DNA from: Alphaproteobacteria bacterium
GTDB lineage: Bacteria > Pseudomonadota > Alphaproteobacteria > Micropepsales > Micropepsaceae
NCBI GenBank assembly: GCA_003451645.1
Contig: DMER01000036.1
Span: 11,910-44,801 of the forward strand
Length of the DNA stretch: 32,892 nucleotides
Direction of reading: 5' to 3'
The position numbers were made by a program, and so were the translations under genes. Each line of letters opens with the position of its first letter. The stretch's first letter is position 1. The notes under the pieces are model-generated. The model was not told the DNA's origin. It saw only the letters and a list, made by a program, of their open reading frames with translations, and did no database searches. Shown here piece after piece: positions 20,000 through 27,422 of this stretch.

Positions 20000-20012
20000 G
20001 AGGGCCGCCCTC
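20000..20012. repeat. Short perfect GC palindrome between the FkbM gene and lipA
   Basis: GAGGGC at 20000-20005 and GCCCTC at 20007-20012 mirror each other around one base, directly after the FkbM stop. As a hairpin it would be five pairs with a 3-base loop. No T-tract follows, so it is not a convincing intrinsic terminator. Confidence 0.3.
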
Positions 20013-20047
20013 TCGCCCTCGTCCTGCAAATCGCCTATATCTGCACA

Positions 20048-21019
20048 ATGGCAACCGTGTTTGACCAATCCAGCAGAGACCTGCGCGCCCTGAGGCACCC
20101 TGAGAAACGGGACCGGCCGCAAAATGATATCCCTCGCAAGCCCGACTGGATCAGGGTAAAGGCGCCAACCTCCAAGGCCTATGCCGACACCAAAGCGATC
20201 GTGCGCGAGCACGGCCTGCATACGGTCTGTGAAGAGGCAGGCTGCCCCAATGTTGGCGAATGCTGGGCCCAGAAGCATGCGACGTTCATGATCATGGGCG
20301 ATACCTGCACGCGCGCCTGCAGCTTTTGCGACGTAAAGACGGGCATGCCTGGACCACTCGATCCCGCCGAACCCGACAAGATTGCCGATGCAATCGCAAA
20401 GTTGGGCCTGTCTCATGCGGTGATCACGTCCGTCGACCGGGATGATCTAGCCGATGGCGGCGCCGCGCACTTTGCCGCCGTCATTCGCGCGGTGCGCGCC
20501 GGAAGCCCGCAAACGACCATTGAGGTACTGACCCCCGATTTCTTGCGCAAGACCAATGCCTTGGAAGCGGTCATCGCGGCCAAGCCCGATGTCTTCAATC
20601 ACAATCTCGAAACTGTCCCCCGCCTTTATTTGAAGATCAGGCCCGGTGCCCGCTATTTCGTCTCGCTCCGTCTTTTGCAACAGGCAAAGGAGATCGACCC
20701 GGAGACTTTCACCAAATCCGGGCTGATGGTGGGTTTGGGCGAAACCCGCGAAGAAATCATGCAGGTTATGGACGATCTGCGCGCTGCAAACGTCGATTTC
20801 TTAACAATTGGCCAGTACTTGCAGCCCTCGCGCCGTCACGCCGCCCTCGACCGGTTCTGGACGCCAGAGGAATTCAAGGCTTTGGAAGAGATTGCCTATG
20901 CCAAAGGGTTCTTGATGGTCTCGGCGTCGCCATTGACTCGGTCCTCGCACCACGCTGGAGAGGACTTTGCCCGGCTCAAAGCTGCCCGGCAGAGGCAAAA
21001 CCATGCCGCAGCACAGTGA
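20048..21019 (+). CDS. lipA: Lipoyl synthase (radical SAM)
   Basis: LipA inserts two sulfurs into protein-bound octanoyl groups to make the lipoyl cofactor of PDH, 2-oxoglutarate dehydrogenase and the glycine cleavage system. This 323-residue protein has the auxiliary cluster cysteines C61, C66 and C72 ([15 protein letters not shown]) and the radical SAM cysteines C87, C91 and C94 ([16 protein letters not shown]). The conserved [14 protein letters not shown] at the C-terminus includes the auxiliary-cluster serine. All cofactor ligands are present. It lies about 3.3 kb after lpd and supplies the cofactor for PdhB. No lipB is in the window. The ATG at 20048 gives the expected N-terminal extension. 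The stop overlaps the next gene by 17 bases. Confidence 0.98.
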   Translation: MATVFDQSSRDLRALRHPEKRDRPQNDIPRKPDWIRVKAPTSKAYADTKAIVREHGLHTVCEEAGCPNVGECWAQKHATFMIMGDTCTRACSFCDVKTGMPGPLDPAEPDKIADAIAKLGLSHAVITSVDRDDLADGGAAHFAAVIRAVRAGSPQTTIEVLTPDFLRKTNALEAVIAAKPDVFNHNLETVPRLYLKIRPGARYFVSLRLLQQAKEIDPETFTKSGLMVGLGETREEIMQVMDDLRAANVDFLTIGQYLQPSRRHAALDRFWTPEEFKALEEIAYAKGFLMVSASPLTRSSHHAGEDFARLKAARQRQNHAAAQ

Positions 21020-21485
21020 GAGGCGGATTGTTCCGTACCCCGCGCAACAAATGTTCGGCCTTATTGCCGATATTGAGCGCTATCCGGAATTCCTGCCTTG
21101 GTGCGCCAACGCCAAGCTTGGCGAGCCGCAAACCATCGATGGCATCACGGTGGTGAACGCAGAGCTCACTGTCGTTTTTGCTGCTATCCGTGAGCCCTAC
21201 ACCAGCCGGGTGACGATCGACCCGGCTCAAAGCTTGATCGAGGCCGTTCACGTCAAAGGGCCGTTCTCGCATTTGAACACGCGATGGCGGATCACGCCTC
21301 GGGGCCCTGGCGCCTCGCTCATCGAATGCAATGTGGACTTCTCTCTCAAAAGCCGGTCGCTGCAGGCGGTTATGACCATGGTCTTTGGCAGTGCGGTTGC
21401 GCGCATGGCCAATGCCTTTGAGCAGCGCGCGCGCGTCCTATTTGGAAGGTCTGTGGACGCGGTCAGGTCTGACGAATGGCGCTAA
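21003..21485 (+). CDS. RatA/Coq10-type START-domain protein
   Basis: This 160-residue polyketide-cyclase/START-like domain protein starts at the ATG at 21003, inside the end of lipA (17-base overlap, another frame). Motifs: [28 protein letters not shown], then [42 protein letters not shown], and [25 protein letters not shown]. These match the Coq10/RatA family. Eukaryotic Coq10 binds ubiquinone and helps respiration; E. coli RatA was described as affecting ribosome association. In an alphaproteobacterium next to lipA, the ubiquinone-binding role is the likelier one (inference). Its 3' end overlaps the convergent cinA gene by 23 bases. Confidence 0.9.
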   Translation: MPQHSERRIVPYPAQQMFGLIADIERYPEFLPWCANAKLGEPQTIDGITVVNAELTVVFAAIREPYTSRVTIDPAQSLIEAVHVKGPFSHLNTRWRITPRGPGASLIECNVDFSLKSRSLQAVMTMVFGSAVARMANAFEQRARVLFGRSVDAVRSDEWR

Positions 21486-21969
21486 GCAGCAAGCCAAGTG
21501 CAGTTTCGACACTCAGCAGGCGGACCATAGTGCGGCCTGCATCCCCGAACCGCTTCTCAAGGGTGATCACCTTGTGGGATGGTGTTGCTGCCGCAAAGTG
21601 AACGAGGCCAACAGGTTTTGCAGCACTACCACCGCCGGGTCCCGCGATCCCCGTAATCGCCACAGAAGCGCCAGCAGCGGCCGCCCGCAAGGCGCCGTGC
21701 GCCATGGCAGACGCGCACTGCATGCTAACGGCACCGTGGTCCTTGAGAATGTCGTCCGGGACCCCCAACACTTGCATCTTAGCAACATTGGAATAGGTGA
21801 TGTAACCGCGCTCAAAGACATCGGATGACCCGGCAATGTCCGTCAGGGCGCCCCCAACAAGACCACCCGTGCAGCTTTCAGCGGTGACAACCTTGATCCC
21901 GCGCGCGCGGGCCTCGGCCAGCACTTGCCGACTGAGATCATCGATCGTCGCAGAAAATAGTGTGCTCAT
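21463..21969 (-). CDS. CinA C-terminal domain protein, nicotinamide-nucleotide amidohydrolase (PncC type)
   Basis: This 168-residue single-domain protein is equivalent to the C-terminal half of CinA. It carries TAESCTGGLVGG (residues 29-40, with the active-site serine), GSSDVFERGYITYSN, and GIAGPGGGSAAKPVGLVHFA. Stand-alone members hydrolyse nicotinamide mononucleotide to nicotinic acid mononucleotide in pyridine nucleotide salvage. The N-terminal molybdopterin-like CinA domain is absent, which is normal for the PncC form. It is the last gene of the ispDF-pgpA-cinA operon. Its ATG overlaps the pgpA stop by 4 bases (ATGA). The convergent RatA/Coq10 gene overlaps its 3' end. Confidence 0.93.
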   Translation of the reverse strand: MSTLFSATIDDLSRQVLAEARARGIKVVTAESCTGGLVGGALTDIAGSSDVFERGYITYSNVAKMQVLGVPDDILKDHGAVSMQCASAMAHGALRAAAAGASVAITGIAGPGGGSAAKPVGLVHFAAATPSHKVITLEKRFGDAGRTMVRLLSVETALGLLLSAIRQT

Positions 21970-22463
21970 AAGCTCTGAACGTACAGCACAGCCGCCATCC
22001 CTGCAAAGGCGAACAGGCCGGCGACGAAATCATCGAGCATGACTCCCGCTGCGCCGGAGACCTGCTCATCAATCCAACTTGCGGGCCAAATTTTGAACGT
22101 ATCGAAAAACCTGAACAGCAAGAAAGCCGACAGATAGCCCTCGATGGTCAACGGCGTGATGGTCAACACCAGCCATTGTGCAACGACCTCATCGACTACA
22201 ACTTCTGGCGGGTCGTCAGCTTTCAGTTCACGGACGAACACATCTGCGGCCCACCAGCCAGCCGCAAACACGACAGCGATGGCAACCGCCAGAAGCATCG
22301 GCCCGCCGAGCACCATGAGCGCCCACCCAAAGGGTAGTGCCGCGGCCGACCCCCACGTGCCCGGTCCTATGGGTAACAATCCCGCGCCAAACCATGTTGC
22401 GATCAGCACAGCCGGATGCCAAAACGGTAAGGTCTCAGGTAATTCTCCGAAGATGTTTCTCAT
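21966..22463 (-). CDS. pgpA: Phosphatidylglycerophosphatase A
   Basis: PgpA removes the phosphate from phosphatidylglycerophosphate, the last step to phosphatidylglycerol, in the inner membrane. The 165-residue protein has the family motifs: WFGAGLLPIGPGTWGSAAALP near the N-terminus, DDPPEVVVDEVVAQWL (acidic metal site), FRFFDTFKIWPASWIDE, and GVMLDDFVAGLFA, with several hydrophobic segments (about 45-72, 95-118, 140-162). Length and motif order are normal. Both of its ends overlap neighbours by 4 bases (ispDF upstream, cinA downstream), so it is tightly co-translated. Confidence 0.95.
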   Translation of the reverse strand: MRNIFGELPETLPFWHPAVLIATWFGAGLLPIGPGTWGSAAALPFGWALMVLGGPMLLAVAIAVVFAAGWWAADVFVRELKADDPPEVVVDEVVAQWLVLTITPLTIEGYLSAFLLFRFFDTFKIWPASWIDEQVSGAAGVMLDDFVAGLFAFAGMAAVLYVQSL

Positions 22464-23629
22464 CCAGGCAACCGGATGGTTGCGGCCGCTTGGGCGGCAA
22501 TCCCTTCATGGCGTCCGGTGAACCCCAACTTTTCGGTCGTTGTCGCCTTGACGCTGACCCGGTCCCGCGAAATCTGAACGATCTCTGCGATTCTAGCTCC
22601 CATTTGATCCCGCAGAGGACTAATCTTTGGGGCTTCGCAAATCAGCGTCACATCCAAATGGGCAACAAGGCCGCCGCGGGCCTGCACGCGCTCCACGGCG
22701 TGGCGCAAGAACTGACTAGAGTCCGCACCGCGCCAGCGCGGGTCGCCCGGCGGGAAATGCTGCCCGATATCGCCATCACCAAGCGCTCCGAGAATCGCAT
22801 CGGTCAGCGCGTGCAAGCCCACATCGGCGTCCGAATGGCCAATCAGAGCGGCCGAATGCGGGACCTTAATCCCGCAGAGCCAAACATGATCGCCTGGTCC
22901 TAACCTATGCACATCAAAGCCCGTACCAACTCTAACATCAGCCAGTCGAGACGCTAGGAGCCGCTCTGCCAACACAAGGTCCTCACTCATTGTGATCTTG
23001 ATATTGTCCGTATGCCCCTGAACGACGGCCACGTGCAAACCGCCCAGTTCAGCCAGCGCAGCATCATCAGTAGCCGGATGATCCTTGAATTGGCGATGCG
23101 CGTTGAGGATTGCCCCATAGCGAAATCCTTGCGGCGTCAGCGCCCGCCAAAGGCCCTTGCGGTCAACGGTATCTTTGATCTGATTTCCATTTTCGTCTGC
23201 AACACGTTTCAGCGTGTCATGGACACGTAAGGCCGCAATCGCACCGTCAGCCTCAGCCAGCGCATCAAGAACTGCATCAATCTCCGCTGCCTGGACCAAA
23301 GGTCTCGCGCCATCGTGAATCAGGACAAGATCCGGCGCTGGCTCAGCAAGGGCCTCAAGCCCGAGCCGAACACTGTCCTGCCGCGAGGCGCCGCCTAAAA
23401 TAGGTGGAGGCAGCGCCAAACCCTCTAAGGCCAGGCTGTAATGGTCCAGATCGTCCGGGTGGATGACAACAAAAGTGCATCTAATCCTGGGATGGGCTGT
23501 GAAAGTCTCAACCGTATGCCGCAAGACCGGACGCCCGCCCAGACATTGAAATTGCTTCGGCAAGGGCCCGCCAGCGCGGCTTCCCCGTCCTGCAGCCACG
23601 ATCAGCGCAAAGGCGTTTAGCATGGTCAT
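22460..23629 (-). CDS. ispDF: Bifunctional IspD/IspF (MEP pathway fusion enzyme)
   Basis: This 389-residue fusion catalyses two non-consecutive steps of isoprenoid precursor synthesis. Residues about 5-225 are IspD (CDP-ME synthase): ALIVAAGRGSRAGGPLPKQF nucleotide-binding loop, IHDGARPLV, and TDDAALAELGG. Residues about 232-389 are IspF (MECDP synthase): VRVGTGFDVHRL with metal ligands D239 and H241, GHSDADVGLHALTDAILGA with H273, and KATTTEKLGFTGR at the end. Fusion of the two is characteristic of Alphaproteobacteria and some Epsilonproteobacteria. The start at 23629 is chosen because it begins just before the beta-strand ALIVAAG; ATG 23623 is an alternative and an upstream TTG is unlikely. 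It is the first gene of the leftward operon. Confidence 0.97.
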   Translation of the reverse strand: MTMLNAFALIVAAGRGSRAGGPLPKQFQCLGGRPVLRHTVETFTAHPRIRCTFVVIHPDDLDHYSLALEGLALPPPILGGASRQDSVRLGLEALAEPAPDLVLIHDGARPLVQAAEIDAVLDALAEADGAIAALRVHDTLKRVADENGNQIKDTVDRKGLWRALTPQGFRYGAILNAHRQFKDHPATDDAALAELGGLHVAVVQGHTDNIKITMSEDLVLAERLLASRLADVRVGTGFDVHRLGPGDHVWLCGIKVPHSAALIGHSDADVGLHALTDAILGALGDGDIGQHFPPGDPRWRGADSSQFLRHAVERVQARGGLVAHLDVTLICEAPKISPLRDQMGARIAEIVQISRDRVSVKATTTEKLGFTGRHEGIAAQAAATIRLPG

Positions 23630-23652
23630 GAGAATAGGCCTGCCGTTGCATG

Positions 23653-23672
23653 GCGCTTGCGTCAAGCGCTTG
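23653..23672. promoter_or_regulatory. Overlapping palindromes, candidate operator in the ispDF/dusB divergent region
   Basis: GCGCTTG (23653-23659) and CAAGCGC (23663-23669) are perfect inverted arms around CGT. The second arm also forms the perfect 10-base palindrome CAAGCGCTTG (23663-23672). The latter has the form CAA-N4-TTG, similar to what I recall being reported for NtrX sites. It lies between divergent ispDF and dusB, upstream of the ntr genes. A regulator-binding site is likely; which regulator is unproven. Confidence 0.45.
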
Positions 23673-23678
23673 AGTTTC

Positions 23679-23691
23679 GCTGCAATGCAGC
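23679..23691. promoter_or_regulatory. Second palindrome in the ispDF/dusB divergent region
   Basis: GCTGCA-A-TGCAGC is a perfect 13-base palindrome, 6 bases after the CAAGCGCTTG palindrome and 44 bp before the dusB ATG. It would fall between a weak TTGAGT (23670-23675) and TACGCT (23693-23698) promoter pair with 17-base spacing. If that promoter is real, the palindrome could be an operator blocking it. Confidence 0.4.
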
Positions 23692-23735
23692 ATACGCTGG
23701 CGATGATTTGTGCAACCTCATGGTCTGCCTAAAGA

Positions 23736-24710
23736 ATGAGCATCGCAATTGGTCCCGTCACGACGTCCAGCGCTGTCTTCTTAGCGCCCATGACGGGCGT
23801 GACCGACAGGCCGTTCCGGCGCGCCGTCATGCGCTATGGGGCGGGTCTGTGCTTTACGGAGATGATTGCCTCGGCCGAACTCCTGCGGGAGCGCCGGAAG
23901 GAAGCCCGCCGTCTTCGGGCGGTAAAGGAGGACGGGATCTACGCAGTCCAATTGGCGGGTTATGATCCCCACGTTGTCGCGCAAGCAGCGGCGCTGGCCG
24001 AGGATGAGGGCGCGGAACTGATTGACCTCAATTTCGGCTGTCCTTCCAAATTCGTTGTGGGCTTCCAGTGTGGCTCTGCACTGATGCGCACGCCACAACT
24101 GATCGGTCAGTTGGTGGCGTCTGTTGCGCATGCGGTCAAGATACCCGTGACCGTAAAGATGCGCACCGGCTGGGACGCCGGCGCCCGAAATGCCCCGGAG
24201 GTGGCCAGGATCGCAGCAGGTGAGGGCGCGCAGATAGTCACTGTGCATGGCCGTACACGCGCGCAATTCTACAAGGGTCAGGCTGATTGGGCCTTCGTGC
24301 GCCAGGTCAAAGCGGCTGTTGATGTACCAGTGATTGTCAACGGCGACATTACCTGCTCGGCGACTGCGAAGCAGGCCCTCGATGCCTCCGGTGCGGACGG
24401 TGTTATGATTGGCAGAGGCGCCATGGGCCAACCTTGGCTCCTGGCCGAAATTGCTAGCGCATTGCTTGGCCAACCCTATACGCGCCCTAATACCGATCGG
24501 ATTCTCCAGGGCATTGAGGCCCATTACGAAGGCTCACTCGCGCATTATGGCCGTGAGGTCGGGGCAAAGATGGTGCGCAAGCACCTTGCGGCTTACGCGT
24601 CGTCCCTCGGCTGGACGGCAGAGCAACGCTCATCGGTCCTGGAATGTGACGATCCAGATTTGGTTCTAAAGCGGCTGACGATTGAGCAATTCCAGCAGCA
24701 GGCCGCATGA
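23736..24710 (+). CDS. dusB: tRNA-dihydrouridine synthase B (NifR3)
   Basis: This 324-residue flavoenzyme reduces specific uridines in tRNA to dihydrouridine. Motifs seen: [15 protein letters not shown] (FMN site), the catalytic C102 in [45 protein letters not shown], and [17 protein letters not shown]. The stretch after the catalytic Cys ([14 protein letters not shown]) deviates from the more usual GYSGSALMR by an extra Cys. dusB directly ahead of ntrB is the classic nifR3-ntrBC order of Alphaproteobacteria. Its stop overlaps the ntrB start by 4 bases, so expression of ntrBC probably depends on the dusB promoter. Confidence 0.96.
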   Translation: MSIAIGPVTTSSAVFLAPMTGVTDRPFRRAVMRYGAGLCFTEMIASAELLRERRKEARRLRAVKEDGIYAVQLAGYDPHVVAQAAALAEDEGAELIDLNFGCPSKFVVGFQCGSALMRTPQLIGQLVASVAHAVKIPVTVKMRTGWDAGARNAPEVARIAAGEGAQIVTVHGRTRAQFYKGQADWAFVRQVKAAVDVPVIVNGDITCSATAKQALDASGADGVMIGRGAMGQPWLLAEIASALLGQPYTRPNTDRILQGIEAHYEGSLAHYGREVGAKMVRKHLAAYASSLGWTAEQRSSVLECDDPDLVLKRLTIEQFQQQAA

Positions 24711-25855
24711 CCACCAAATCCCTCCCACGCAAACCAGCGCAAACGTCGCGCACTGTTCCGGCCGAGGTGATTGTCGCGGCCATACCCCATGCGGCCGTGG
24801 TCTTGGACTTAACCTCAAAAATATTGTTCGCTAATCCGGCGGCCGAGCAATTTTTTGAATTGAGCCTGCCTCTGCTGCGGCGGGAGCGCGTTGTGCAGCT
24901 CCTCCCTTTTGGTACACCGCTGCTGACACTTCTTGAACAAGCGCAACGGCGTCAGCAGTCGCTCAGCGAGTATGGGCTAGAACTTGCGTCGCCGCGGTTC
25001 GGGCTAAAGCGCGTGGATGTCCATATTAGCCCGCTTGGCACTCCGGAAGGCGATATCCTTCTGCTGCTCCAGGAGCGGTCGATTGCGGAAAAGATGGACC
25101 GGCACTTGCTCGGACGGCAGAATACCCGCTCAACCATGGCGATGGCGGCCATTCTGGCGCATGAGATCAAGAACCCCCTTGCCGGCATACGCGGTGCCGC
25201 TCAACTGATCGAGCAGAACGCAAATGACGATGACCGGCTTCTTACCCGCCTCATTTGCGCTGAGACTGACCGCGTGCGTGCACTCGTCGACCGGATGGAA
25301 GTGTTAAGCGATAACCGAAAACCTTCCCTTGCTCCGGTCAATATACACGAAGTGCTTGACCATGTGCGTCGGCTGGCCGTCGCGAGCTTCGCCAAAGCCA
25401 TCCGTATTGCTGAGTATTACGACCCATCCCTTCCGCCCGTGATGGGCGACCGCGATCGACTCATCCAAGTGATGCTCAATCTGGTGAAAAACGCGGCTGA
25501 TGCGGCCGAGGGACAGGCTGAACCTGAAATACACCTCGTCACCGCCTTCAGGCCTGGCGTTTATGTGACAAGCGGCGTTGCAAAAACCAAGATTGCTTTG
25601 CCCCTTGAGGTCTGCATCAAAGATAACGGTGCCGGCGTTCCCAAAGAGATCCTGCCTGAGATTTTCGAACCCTTTGTAACCTCCAAGGCTGCAGGAACTG
25701 GGCTTGGACTGGCGCTCGTTGCAAAGATTATCGCGGATCATGGTGGCATTATTGAGTGCGAAAGCGAACCCCGCCGCACGATATTCCGCATGCGCCTGCC
25801 CATCGGCAAGGCAGCCAATGACGGCCCTCCTGTCAATGCACTGGAAAGACCTTGA
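24707..25855 (+). CDS. ntrB: Nitrogen regulation sensor histidine kinase NtrB
   Basis: NtrB is a soluble kinase/phosphatase that phosphorylates NtrC under nitrogen limitation and is controlled by PII proteins. The 382-residue protein has an N-terminal PAS domain (about 18-125), the HisKA segment with phosphoacceptor H152 in [19 protein letters not shown], and an HATPase domain. The N box is [13 protein letters not shown], and the G boxes include [10 protein letters not shown] and [19 protein letters not shown]. There are no transmembrane helices. Start and stop overlap dusB and ntrC by 4 bases each, so the three genes are translated together. The length is normal for the family. Confidence 0.96.
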   Translation: MTTKSLPRKPAQTSRTVPAEVIVAAIPHAAVVLDLTSKILFANPAAEQFFELSLPLLRRERVVQLLPFGTPLLTLLEQAQRRQQSLSEYGLELASPRFGLKRVDVHISPLGTPEGDILLLLQERSIAEKMDRHLLGRQNTRSTMAMAAILAHEIKNPLAGIRGAAQLIEQNANDDDRLLTRLICAETDRVRALVDRMEVLSDNRKPSLAPVNIHEVLDHVRRLAVASFAKAIRIAEYYDPSLPPVMGDRDRLIQVMLNLVKNAADAAEGQAEPEIHLVTAFRPGVYVTSGVAKTKIALPLEVCIKDNGAGVPKEILPEIFEPFVTSKAAGTGLGLALVAKIIADHGGIIECESEPRRTIFRMRLPIGKAANDGPPVNALERP

Positions 25856-27303
25856 TGCCCCATGCCTCCGCGACGATACTGATTGCTGACGATGATGCCG
25901 CCATCCGCACGGTGCTGCATCAAGCCCTCGGCCGTTTGGGCTACCTGGTGCGAACAACAGGCAATGCCGCGACCCTGTGGCGGTGGGCAAGCGCGGGCGA
26001 GGGCGACCTGGTCATCACCGATGTTGTCATGCCGGATGAGAATGCCTTCGATTTCATACCGCGCCTCAAGCAAGTGCGGCCAACATTGCCAATCGTCGTG
26101 ATGAGTGCTCAGAACACTTTGTCGACTGCGATCACAGCAGCAGAGCAGGGGGCCTACGAATACTTGCCCAAGCCCTTTGATCTCAACGAACTGACCCACG
26201 TCGTTCAGCGCGCCTTGTCAGCCAAACCGGCCAAGTCTGCGGCCGTGGCCAATGACACGGACGCACAACCAGACCTCCTGATTGGCCGCTCGCCGCCGAT
26301 GCAGGAGATTTATCGCGTGCTGGCCCGTTTGATGCCGACCGATCTGACTGTCATGATTTCGGGCGAATCCGGCACCGGAAAGGAGCTGGTGGCGCGCGCC
26401 CTGCATGACTTTGGCCGCAGGCGCGCAGGCCCCTTCGTCGCCATCAATATGGCTGCGATCCCTCGCGAACTCATTGAGAGCGAATTGTTCGGTCACGAGA
26501 AAGGCGCCTTCACCGGCGCAACCGCGCGAGGTGTGGGACGGTTCGAGCAGGCCGAAGGCGGCACGCTGTTCCTTGATGAGATTGGCGATATGCCTATGGA
26601 GGCGCAGACCCGCCTGCTTCGGGTGCTCCAGCAGGGGGAGTATACCGCTGTCGGTGGCCGCACCGCGCTCAAGACCAATGTCCGGATCATTGCCGCGACG
26701 AATCGCGACCTGCGCCAGCAGATTCACCAGGGCCTGTTCCGCGAAGACCTGTATTTTAGGCTGAATGTTGTTCCCATCCGCCTGCCGCCCTTGCGCAACC
26801 GGGCCGACGACATTCCCGATCTGGCGAGCCACTTCTTTCAGCAGGCCTCGCGCGACGGCCTCCCCCGAAAGGTGCTCGATGCGGACGCAATCGACGTCCT
26901 CAAGCGGTACCAATGGCCAGGCAATGTGCGGGAACTTGAGAATCTGACACGCCGCCTGGCGGCCTTGTACACCGATGATGTGATCACTGGCGCTGTTATC
27001 AGTTCAGAACTTCAAGACGCTGCTTCCGCCGAAATGGCGATCACATCCAATGGTGCTGAAACGCTTTCCGATGCCATTGAACGCCATGTTGGCGCTATCT
27101 TCACCCAGAATGGCGGAGCACTGCCGCCACCCGGACTCTATGACCGGATCCTGAAAGAGTTGGAGCGGCCTTTGCTAACCATGTGTCTGACTGCTACACG
27201 CGGCAACCAGATAAAGGCCGCAGAAGTCTTAGGGTTGAACCGCAATACTCTACGAAAAAAGATTAGAGACCTTGACATCCCGGTCATTCGAGGGCTCAAG
27301 TGA
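25852..27303 (+). CDS. ntrC: Nitrogen regulation response regulator NtrC
   Basis: This 483-residue sigma-54 activator has three domains. The receiver (1-120) has phosphoacceptor D56 and K106. The AAA+ domain (about 142-380) has Walker A GESGTGK (170-176), the sigma-54-contacting GAFTGA loop (217-222), Walker B GGTLFLDE, and arginine fingers near [13 protein letters not shown]. The Fis-type HTH at the C-terminus ends in [23 protein letters not shown]. Because GAFTGA is intact it should work with sigma-54, unlike the NtrX encoded downstream. It overlaps ntrB by 4 bases. A 119-bp gap with inverted repeats separates it from ntrY. Confidence 0.96.
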   Translation: MMPHASATILIADDDAAIRTVLHQALGRLGYLVRTTGNAATLWRWASAGEGDLVITDVVMPDENAFDFIPRLKQVRPTLPIVVMSAQNTLSTAITAAEQGAYEYLPKPFDLNELTHVVQRALSAKPAKSAAVANDTDAQPDLLIGRSPPMQEIYRVLARLMPTDLTVMISGESGTGKELVARALHDFGRRRAGPFVAINMAAIPRELIESELFGHEKGAFTGATARGVGRFEQAEGGTLFLDEIGDMPMEAQTRLLRVLQQGEYTAVGGRTALKTNVRIIAATNRDLRQQIHQGLFREDLYFRLNVVPIRLPPLRNRADDIPDLASHFFQQASRDGLPRKVLDADAIDVLKRYQWPGNVRELENLTRRLAALYTDDVITGAVISSELQDAASAEMAITSNGAETLSDAIERHVGAIFTQNGGALPPPGLYDRILKELERPLLTMCLTATRGNQIKAAEVLGLNRNTLRKKIRDLDIPVIRGLK

Positions 27304-27309
27304 TGTAAA

Positions 27310-27372
27310 TTGGCAACGGGCGAACCGGCGTTGTTGTCCCCTGGGTACATCTGGTTCGTGGGCGGTTGCCAA
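27310..27372. repeat. Nested inverted repeats between ntrC and ntrY
   Basis: TTGGCAAC (27310-27317) is perfectly complementary to GTTGCCAA (27365-27372). The same left arm region (CAACG, 27314-27318) can instead pair with CGTTG (27329-27333), giving two mutually exclusive hairpins. The region lies in the only sizeable gap inside the ntr cluster. It could be an operator pair, an mRNA processing structure or a weak attenuator. No T-tract is present. Confidence 0.35.
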
Positions 27373-27422
27373 GACGGCGGTCGGTGTGTGCCTCCGTCTA
27401 CATCCTTTGCGTGGAAAGCAGC

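Noticed and set aside
20034..20047. TATATC just before the lipA ATG, suggesting a leaderless transcript
   Set aside because: No matching -35 element at the right distance; one AT-rich hexamer is not enough.
23698..23714. Sigma-54-like sequence TGGCGATGATTTGTGCA upstream of dusB
   Set aside because: The GG and GC elements are 11 bases apart instead of 10, and the -24 element is imperfect. Spacing is critical for sigma-54, so I do not call it.
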